A stretch of 6,996 nt of DNA from Thermogutta sp. GTDB lineage: Bacteria > Planctomycetota > Planctomycetia > Pirellulales > Thermoguttaceae. The DNA lies in contig NZ_JACIYL010000172.1 of assembly GCF_014359955.1 (NCBI RefSeq), positions 1-6,996 of the forward strand, given 5' to 3'. How positions within the stretch are numbered: position 1 is the first letter of the stretch; every line of letters begins with the position of its first letter. The translations under genes were made by a program, and so were the position numbers. Below, one piece after another: positions 1 through 5,090 of the stretch. The notes under the pieces are model-generated. The model ran no database searches, was not told where the DNA came from, and worked only from the letters and a program-made list of their open reading frames with translations.

Positions 1-51
1 CAGTCCCGCAGGACTTCTGCCCCATTCGTCACTCGACGAGATCGCCCGGCA

Positions 52-82
52 GGGCCGGGGCGATTAACGGCCCCTTTTTTTT
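52..82 (+). terminator. Rho-independent terminator of a gene left of the window
   Basis: GGGCCG (52-57) pairs perfectly with CGGCCC (68-73). An alternative register pairs GGGGC (57-61) with GCCCC (70-74). Either stem runs directly into eight T residues (75-82), which is the classical intrinsic terminator layout for plus-strand transcription. The opposite strand has no U-tract after the hairpin, so the signal is directional. It must serve a plus-strand transcript entering from the left. A frame open from base 2 stops at TAA 65-67, inside the hairpin loop, so that gene may end here, but the fragment is too short to identify. The T-tract finishes only six bases from the stop codon of the convergent deacetylase gene. 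Confidence 0.75.
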
Positions 83-87
83 GCGGT

Positions 88-1035
88 TCACGGTTGGGAC
101 GAAATGAACGGAAATAGTTCGCGGATTTCCCGTTCACTTGGTTGTCGACCGTACTCACACACTTCAAACGCCTCCGCGTATGTGATCGCTTTTCCCTTCT
201 CCGGTCCGTATAACTCGATCAACCGATCGCGGCACTTGTCGGCAATTTGCGCAAATCTTTGGCGGAAAGCCTGACGCACCTCTTCCCGCTTCTTCTGCCG
301 ATCGGCCTCCGTCCGGGGTGCACTCTCGGGCGACCCGAGGGCCCCACCTTCGATAAACTGCGACTCAATGGCGAGTAAGGCATCCAGCTTTTGCTCAATG
401 ACATCATCAATGGCCACCACAATATCCGGACGGAAAGGATTTGGCCGCTGGAAATTGTCGTACGAGTACAGAAACACAGGATTTCTTTTGAGGGGAGGAA
501 CGTCGGGACAGAAAAAGGGAACGGCCACCATGTAAGCCGAGTCCTGCATCAGGACTCCCGTGTAACGGTGATCGGGATGATAATCATTCGGTCTGTGGCC
601 AATCACGATATCCGCCTGCCACTGGCGAATAAGGCGGGTCATCGTTTTTCGGTTTTCCAGAGTGGGTAAAAGCTCGCCGTCGTGAATGTCCAATACTTCC
701 GTTGTGATCCCCAGGATTCTGGCTGCTTCCTGAACTTCCGCGGTTCGTCGCTGAGCGAGAGGACCGCCAGCCATCGCCCAGTGTCCAATATCGCCATTTG
801 TCATTGAAACAAACTTGACCTGATGTCCGGCCTTCGCCCAAAGTGCCGCCACACCGCCCGCACGAATCTCACAGTCGTCCGGATGGGCACCAAACACGAT
901 GACTCGGAGAGGCCGATTCTCGGCGGCTCCGAGCGGACGTTGGCTGAGACATGCGATACCCAACACGACGGCACAAAATGCGGTGACAATTCGGAGTCTC
1001 CTGAAATGGCTCACCAATGGTTGGTTCAGCTTCAT
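88..1035 (-). CDS. Exported PIG-L/LmbE family zinc-dependent deacetylase
   Basis: This 315-residue protein belongs to the PIG-L/LmbE family, whose members remove N-acetyl groups, usually from GlcNAc-type sugars, using one metal ion. The first family motif, AHPDDCE, is at residues 50-56 and the second, HPDH, at 153-156. By analogy with MshB, H51, D54 and H156 would bind the metal, D53 would be the general base and H153 would stabilise the transition state. Residues 1-38 resemble a signal peptide: basic N-terminus, hydrophobic stretch at about 17-31 and a possible GAA cleavage site at 36-38. Export is therefore likely, and the protein is not a cytosolic mycothiol- or bacillithiol-type enzyme. 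A weak GGGAG ribosome site lies eight bases before the ATG, in the loop side of a small GGCGG/CCGCC hairpin (1038-1050). The gene is divergent from the GH-A-like gene. The substrate cannot be told from sequence; family assignment is secure. Confidence 0.93.
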   Translation of the reverse strand: MKLNQPLVSHFRRLRIVTAFCAVVLGIACLSQRPLGAAENRPLRVIVFGAHPDDCEIRAGGVAALWAKAGHQVKFVSMTNGDIGHWAMAGGPLAQRRTAEVQEAARILGITTEVLDIHDGELLPTLENRKTMTRLIRQWQADIVIGHRPNDYHPDHRYTGVLMQDSAYMVAVPFFCPDVPPLKRNPVFLYSYDNFQRPNPFRPDIVVAIDDVIEQKLDALLAIESQFIEGGALGSPESAPRTEADRQKKREEVRQAFRQRFAQIADKCRDRLIELYGPEKGKAITYAEAFEVCEYGRQPSEREIRELFPFISSQP

Positions 1036-1160
1036 AGGGCGGCTCCCGCCTCCACATGCTCAAGCACTCGAGGTGGCAACCAAATGCCGGCTCGGGCACC
1101 GGTCCAAAACAGTGCCTGACTTGGCCACCATTATTGGCCATTGAGTGCTCAGAATCAAGC

Positions 1161-1202
1161 GAGAGCTATCGGGCATGGGCCGCGTATTGACAGCTATCGG
1201 CC
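1161..1202. promoter_or_regulatory. Imperfect direct repeat in the divergent intergenic region
   Basis: Two 14-bp copies of GAnAGCTATCGGnC occur at 1161-1174 and 1189-1202, exactly 28 bp apart. They match at 12 of 14 positions, including nine contiguous bases. TTGACA (1187-1192) overlaps the start of the second copy and could be a -35 box for the rightward gene, but no convincing -10 follows at normal spacing. Nearby, TGGCCA occurs at 1122-1127 and 1135-1140 as a 6-7-6 inverted repeat. Placement between divergent genes suits a regulator site, but the repeats are short and the role is a guess. Confidence 0.22.
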
Positions 1203-1297
1203 GTGGACTCGAAGATAGGGAAGTGCATCGCAAACCACGGGGAATCTACCGGTTTCTGCGACGGTCGGGCAACTTCGATGTTTTGGAGTTTTGACAC

Positions 1298-2869
1298 ATG
1301 GGAAAAAGATGGTCTGTTGTTTGTTTTGCGCTCGCGATGGTTCTTGTTCCAGCGGCCATTGTCTCCCGGGGTGAGACCCGGGCCGAACCCGCCGGGCCAA
1401 AGATGGGAATCAACCTGGCCGGCCCGGCCGACTGGAACACCGAACTGCCGTTTGTTGACGTCTTCAAACTTTCCCGCCCCTGGATCAGCCAGCAAAAAGG
1501 AAAGCCGTGGGGGCAGGGACCGCGCCTCGATCTCGACGAGCACGGCTGGGTGCGGAGCCTGCAACCTGACTGCTGGGCGGAAACCCTCATGTGCACAATT
1601 GACGGCGGGCATTATCCCTCCGGCCAATACACCGTTTTGTACGACGGGAAAGGAAAGATTGAAGTCGGTAATGCCGCACGAGTTCTGCAGGAACACCCGG
1701 GGCGAATGGTGATCGAGGTCGATTCAAAAAAAGGTGCGATTTTTCTGCGGATCACCCAGACCGATCCAGCGGATTACATTCGAAACATCCGGGTGATCAT
1801 GCCAGGATTTGCAGACGTCTATGAGAAAGAACCCTTTCATCCTGACTTCCTGAAACGCTGGGCGGGGGTGAGGTGTTTTCGGTTCATGGACTGGATGGAG
1901 ACCAATGGCTCACGGATTGCGCGCTGGGAAGATCGGCCAGTGTTAGAGGATGCTACATTCTGCGCAAAAGGCGTCCCGCTCGAGCTTATGATCGACCTGT
2001 GCAACCGCCAAAAGGCGGACGCCTGGTTTTGTATGCCTCATCTGGCCGACGACGAATATATCCGCAAATTTGCGCAACTTGTCAAAGAAAGGCTTGACCC
2101 GCAATTGAAGGTCTATATTGAGTATTCCAACGAAGTCTGGAACGGAATGTTCGAACAGAGCCGCTGGGCGGGAGAGCAGGGGATACGCCTCGGCTTTGCG
2201 GAAAAGCCATGGGAAGCGGCGTGGCGTTACACGGCATGGCGGTCGGTGCAAATCTTTCGCATTTGGGAGGAAGTGTTCGGCGGAAGAGATCGCTTGGTCC
2301 GGGTCCTGCCCACACAGGCAGCCAACCCCTACGTGTCTGAACAGATCTTGTCATTTCAGGATGCCTACAAACATGCTGACGTGCTGGCTATAGCACCATA
2401 TATCAGCATGAATGTCCACTCTTCTGGAGACGGTCCCACGGCGGAGGAAGTCGCCCAATGGTCATTGGACAAATTACTGGACCACGTGGAAAACCGAAGC
2501 CTCCCGCAAGCCATTGAATGGATGAAGCGACAGAAAGAGGTAGCGAATCGGTTTGGCGTCGGTCTTGTGGCCTATGAGGCAGGGCAGCATCTTGTGGCCG
2601 TCGGTACCGCCAACCGGAACGAAAAGCTCGTGGAATTGCTCAAACAGGCCAATCGCCATCCCCAAATGGGACGCATCTACGACAAGTATTTCCAGGCCTG
2701 GGAAGAAATTGGCGGTGGGTTGTGTTGCCATTTCTCGTCTGTGGGGCGGTGGAGTCAGTGGGGAAGCTGGGGGCTGCTGGAATATGCCGACGAATCACCT
2801 GCGCAGTCACCGAAATTCCAGGCGTTCCAGCGGTGGCTCAAAAAATGGAACGTGTCGGCTGCTCACTAA
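1298..2869 (+). CDS. Exported clan GH-A-like glycoside hydrolase, family uncertain
   Basis: This is a 523-residue protein of a kind found in planctomycetes and often loosely labelled 'cellulose-binding protein' (recollection, not a search). An N-terminal signal peptide is visible (basic start, hydrophobic residues about 6-22, possible cleavage after TRA, 27-29). The mature protein begins with a conserved-looking block, GINLAGPADWNTELPFVDVF (37-56), then a probable beta-rich part to about 170. A TIM-barrel-like region follows. It contains IEYSNEVWN (274-282), where N278-E279 resembles the Asn-Glu acid/base pair of clan GH-A, and LVAYEAGQH (423-431), where E427 is placed like the strand-7 nucleophile. 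I infer a retaining glycosidase acting outside the cytoplasm; the substrate is unknown. No separate carbohydrate-binding module is obvious. A GGAG at 1285-1288 lies nine bases before the ATG and supports this start. The neighbouring divergent gene encodes an exported deacetylase, so shared action on an acetylated glycan is possible. Confidence 0.85.
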   Translation: MGKRWSVVCFALAMVLVPAAIVSRGETRAEPAGPKMGINLAGPADWNTELPFVDVFKLSRPWISQQKGKPWGQGPRLDLDEHGWVRSLQPDCWAETLMCTIDGGHYPSGQYTVLYDGKGKIEVGNAARVLQEHPGRMVIEVDSKKGAIFLRITQTDPADYIRNIRVIMPGFADVYEKEPFHPDFLKRWAGVRCFRFMDWMETNGSRIARWEDRPVLEDATFCAKGVPLELMIDLCNRQKADAWFCMPHLADDEYIRKFAQLVKERLDPQLKVYIEYSNEVWNGMFEQSRWAGEQGIRLGFAEKPWEAAWRYTAWRSVQIFRIWEEVFGGRDRLVRVLPTQAANPYVSEQILSFQDAYKHADVLAIAPYISMNVHSSGDGPTAEEVAQWSLDKLLDHVENRSLPQAIEWMKRQKEVANRFGVGLVAYEAGQHLVAVGTANRNEKLVELLKQANRHPQMGRIYDKYFQAWEEIGGGLCCHFSSVGRWSQWGSWGLLEYADESPAQSPKFQAFQRWLKKWNVSAAH

Positions 2870-2958
2870 GGGAGCAAGGTGAGGGCTGATTGAAAGCGAT
2901 GGAGTCATCTGGCTTTAGCCAAGGTTGGCTCAGCAATGCAAAAAAATTACGTGTTGTA

Positions 2959-2996
2959 CCCAACCCGCAGATCACGATCGACGTGTTGGGATTTTT
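2959..2996 (+). terminator. Probable intrinsic terminator after the GH-A-like gene
   Basis: CCCAAC (2959-2964) pairs with GTTGGG (2985-2990), with a nested CACG/CGTG stem (2973-2976 with 2982-2985, overlapping by one base), and is followed by ATTTTT (2991-2996). It lies about 90 bases after the stop at 2867-2869, on the right strand. The loop is long and the T-tract is only five bases, so efficiency is doubtful. GTTG at 2953-2956 could pair instead with CAAC 2961-2964, giving a competing hairpin. Confidence 0.42.
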
Positions 2997-3006
2997 GGGC
3001 TCGGTG

Positions 3007-3031
3007 TTGCAAAAGGGAAAGTTATTGCAAT
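3007..3031. promoter_or_regulatory. Paired TTGCAA palindromes upstream of the Trp-rich gene
   Basis: The palindrome TTGCAA occurs at 3007-3012 and 3025-3030, 18 bp apart, and the second copy extends to ATTGCAAT (3024-3031). They sit 16 to 40 bases before the start codon at 3047. The arrangement could be an operator, but AT-rich six-base palindromes arise often by chance. Confidence 0.15.
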
Positions 3032-3046
3032 TAATGACACCTTTAA

Positions 3047-3568
3047 ATGAGCCAGCTTAATCCACATCCTTCAAGTTCCAACGAATCTAACCTGCCACCT
3101 GCAGTGATATTCCAGCATCCCGGCCGTGTTTGGCAACTGGCACTCTTTCATGCATGGAACTCTCTCCAGCAAGTTGGGCAAGTCTGGCAACCTTTACCTC
3201 GTATTCTTGTCGCTTCCACCGCGGACAGGATCGAGTCGGTCCTTCGCAACCGACCGGCGAGCTTTACCGTGCTTTCTACAAAAAGCCCGCATTACCAGAC
3301 CTGGCTGCAAAGACTTCCAGGCTGGAGGAGGCAGTTCCCGCTGGCGACCTTTTGCGTGATCAATACTTCGGGCATCGATCTTCAACCTGGACTTTGGGAG
3401 CTGGGAGTCCGATGCGTTATTCAGTCCACCTGGGAGATGGAGATTCTTGCGAGGTGGCTGGCCTGGCACCTGCGGCGTCTGGACGAATCGCCCAACGAAT
3501 GGCTGAAGGGACTCTGGGATCGCCTCCCATGGGCGCAGTGGGGTGGAAAAGAACCCGTGTCCGGATAG
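3047..3568 (+). CDS. Uncharacterised tryptophan-rich protein, 173 residues
   Basis: I do not recognise a named family. The protein has no signal peptide or clear membrane segment. It contains 13 tryptophans in 173 residues, which is unusually many. After a polar, Ser/Asn/Pro-rich N-terminus (1-20), the remainder alternates predicted strands and helices: PRILVASTADRIESVL (about 51-66), LATFCVINTSG (about 99-109), then GVRCVIQST and a helix EMEILARWLAWHLRRL to about 145. This pattern resembles a degenerate response-regulator receiver fold, but I find no convincing phosphoacceptor aspartate, so any signalling role is speculation. No good Shine-Dalgarno precedes the ATG. A 217-residue frame at 3130-3783 overlaps it. 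I prefer 3047-3568 because its translation has ordinary globular protein character, with hydrophobic runs alternating sensibly, whereas the other looks like a shifted reading. It precedes mrp by 251 bases on the same strand, with no evidence of co-regulation. Confidence 0.65.
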   Translation: MSQLNPHPSSSNESNLPPAVIFQHPGRVWQLALFHAWNSLQQVGQVWQPLPRILVASTADRIESVLRNRPASFTVLSTKSPHYQTWLQRLPGWRRQFPLATFCVINTSGIDLQPGLWELGVRCVIQSTWEMEILARWLAWHLRRLDESPNEWLKGLWDRLPWAQWGGKEPVSG

Positions 3569-3612
3569 AACATTTTTTCCACCGTCGGCTTGATCCACTG
3601 CGTTATGCCGAC
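3542..3612 (+). repeat. Two abutting inverted repeats at the 3' end of the Trp-rich gene
   Basis: GGTGGAAAA (3542-3550) pairs perfectly with TTTTCCACC (3575-3583), and one G-U and one A-U pair extend it inward to 11 pairs. The stop codon (3566-3568) lies in the loop. GTCGGC (3584-3589) starts at the very next base and pairs perfectly with GCCGAC (3607-3612). In RNA the two stems could stack end to end. The T residues form part of the first stem and do not trail it, so this is not a standard intrinsic terminator. A role in transcript 3'-end stability or termination is inference. Confidence 0.5.
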
Positions 3613-3802
3613 AAATGCTTGCTCATAGCGGTAGAATTGAAAGAAAGTCGGCCACACTACGCTTGCAAATACTCGCATTTTCGACAAATTCACAAATATT
3701 TTGCTTTCACTGCCGTAAGCTTCATTTTTAACGAGCGCACCTATCCTGCTGGTAGTGAGAAGCTCGGTTCAGGCAGTGGATAAGCGCACGCCAAAGACGA
3801 AA

Positions 3803-3808
3803 AAGGAG
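3803..3808 (+). promoter_or_regulatory. Ribosome binding site that sets the mrp start
   Basis: AAGGAG at 3803-3808 is followed 11 bases later by ATG 3820-3822. An in-frame GTG at 3808-3810 would give four extra residues (MNPS), but its first base is the last G of this site, so it could not use it. The ATG is therefore the likelier start even though the spacing is slightly long. Confidence 0.65.
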
Positions 3809-3819
3809 TGAACCCATCC

Positions 3820-4899
3820 ATGAGTGACGCCGTTCTGACACGTGAAAGCATTCTCAAGGTTCTTGACCGGTTTCTTGACCCGGAACTTGGTCGAAGTGTC
3901 GTCAGTTTGGACCAGGTGCAGGATATCAAGATCGCGCCCGGCCGGGTGACCATTCAACTCGGATTGACAACCTTCTGCGCCCCATTATGGGACGAACTCG
4001 CTCAAGAAGTCCGCGACTTGGTCCGGAAAAACCTGGACTCAGCCGTGGAAGTGGAAGTAAAGATCTCCGAGTTTCCGCGGGCAGCAGAAAAGCTCGGTCA
4101 AATCGGCCTGAAAGCCAAATACGTCGTTGCCGTAGGATCCGGCAAGGGCGGTGTAGGGAAAAGCACCGTAGCGGCAGTCCTGGCGCTGGGGCTTACTCGG
4201 GCGGGATGTAAAGTGGGCCTCATGGACGCAGATGTTTACGGTCCGAGCATCCCGCACCTGCTGGGAACCGAGGAGAGACCGACACTCTATGAAGGAAAAA
4301 TCGTGCCGATTGCGGTTGAGGGGATGAGGGTGATGTCGATGGGATTCATCGTTCCGCGCGAAGAGGCCGTGATCTGGCGCGGTCCGATGCTCCATCAGGC
4401 CGTCCAACAATTCCTGCGAGATACCGACTGGGGAGACCTGGACTACCTCATCGTTGACATGCCGCCGGGTACCGGTGACGTGGCGCTCAGTCTTTCCCAG
4501 CTCCTTCCCGTGTCCGGCGCGGTGGTGGTGTGTACTCCGCAGGAGCTGGCACTCCTCGACGCGGTCAAAGCCATCGCGATGTTCCGCAAGGTGAATATCG
4601 AGCTCCTGGGAATCGTGGAGAACATGAGCTACTTTGTTTGCCCCAACTGCGGAACCAGGCACGATATCTTTAGCTCGGGTGGGGCAAGAAAGAAAGCCGA
4701 AGAGCTCAAGGTACCGTTCCTCGGCGAAATCCCGCTCAATATGGCAATCCGCGTTCGCGGGGACGAAGGAAAACTTGTCGACTGCTTCAACGACCCCGTG
4801 CTTCAGCCGTGCCTGACCGCTCTGTGCAAGAACCTTGTGCGTCAAATCGTGGAAAAGCGCCGGGCGTCACCGCCTCTTCCTTCGCTGTCTGTGCTGTAA
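3820..4899 (+). CDS. mrp: Mrp/ApbC-type P-loop iron-sulfur cluster carrier ATPase
   Basis: The 359-residue product is a cytosolic Mrp/NBP35-family ATPase. Family members are homodimers that bind a bridging Fe-S cluster and pass it to apo-proteins. Residues 2-80 form an N-terminal MIP18/DUF59 domain. The nucleotide-binding domain carries the deviant Walker A GSGKGGVGKST (106-116), with both the signature lysine K109 and the P-loop lysine K114, then DADVYGPS (136-143), and Walker B/switch II LIVDMPPGTGD (210-220). The cluster-binding pair CPNC is at C274 and C277, inside the characteristic ENMSYFVCPNCG block. Length is normal for the family. In the DUF59 domain the usual cysteine context (A-C-P) reads F-C-A-P here, with cysteine one place earlier. 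The ATG at 3820 is chosen over GTG 3808. The gene faces der, and their stop codons are 191 bases apart. No partner suf/isc genes are in the window. Confidence 0.96.
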   Translation: MSDAVLTRESILKVLDRFLDPELGRSVVSLDQVQDIKIAPGRVTIQLGLTTFCAPLWDELAQEVRDLVRKNLDSAVEVEVKISEFPRAAEKLGQIGLKAKYVVAVGSGKGGVGKSTVAAVLALGLTRAGCKVGLMDADVYGPSIPHLLGTEERPTLYEGKIVPIAVEGMRVMSMGFIVPREEAVIWRGPMLHQAVQQFLRDTDWGDLDYLIVDMPPGTGDVALSLSQLLPVSGAVVVCTPQELALLDAVKAIAMFRKVNIELLGIVENMSYFVCPNCGTRHDIFSSGGARKKAEELKVPFLGEIPLNMAIRVRGDEGKLVDCFNDPVLQPCLTALCKNLVRQIVEKRRASPPLPSLSVL

Positions 4900-5018
4900 T
4901 GTCAGGCGGTTGATTGGTTCAGGATTGTGAATGTTCCCTCAAGCCTCTCCGCGCCGCCTGCTCCTCTTCTGAAGCTGGGGTCGCCAGGCAACGGTAGGGC
5001 AGGGAACGAGGAAAGCGC

Positions 5019-5044
5019 GCCGTGGGTGGCTCTCCGCCCACGGC
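5019..5044. terminator. Strong hairpin between convergent mrp and der
   Basis: GCCGTGGGTGG (5019-5029) pairs with CCGCCCACGGC (5034-5044) around a CTCT loop, giving 11 pairs with a single G-U. It is by far the strongest hairpin I found in the window and sits between two convergent stop codons. Neither strand shows a proper U-tract after it, so it is not a textbook intrinsic terminator. It may act as a bidirectional 3'-end block or stabiliser. A second, weaker pairing of CAGGCGG (4903-4909) with CCGCCTG (4954-4960), followed by a pyrimidine-rich run, lies closer to mrp. Confidence 0.5.
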
Positions 5045-5090
5045 ACCGATCCGACGGCGAAAACCGGGGTGGTGACCGTCTTAAAGCCGC

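Noticed and set aside
2917..2946. AGCCAAGGTTGGCT hairpin followed by a homopolymer run as a terminator
   Set aside because: The run after the hairpin is A on the plus strand, and on the minus strand the T run precedes the hairpin, so it fits an intrinsic terminator in neither direction.
3034..3060. A mini-ORF (MTPLNEPA) overlapping the start of the Trp-rich gene
   Set aside because: Eight codons with no well-placed ribosome site; such frames occur frequently by chance.
3130..3783. A 217-residue plus-strand frame longer than the Trp-rich gene it overlaps
   Set aside because: Its translation lacks coherent hydrophobic and secondary-structure patterning and recognisable motifs, and it runs through intergenic hairpins. 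Most of it overlaps the better candidate at 3047-3568.
3808..3819. GTG start for mrp adding MNPS
   Set aside because: The GTG overlaps the AAGGAG ribosome site itself, so the ATG at 3820 is preferred.
4039..4845. A 268-residue minus-strand frame opposite mrp
   Set aside because: It is antisense to Walker A, Walker B and CPNC motifs of Mrp, and its His-rich, motif-free translation is typical of a shadow frame.
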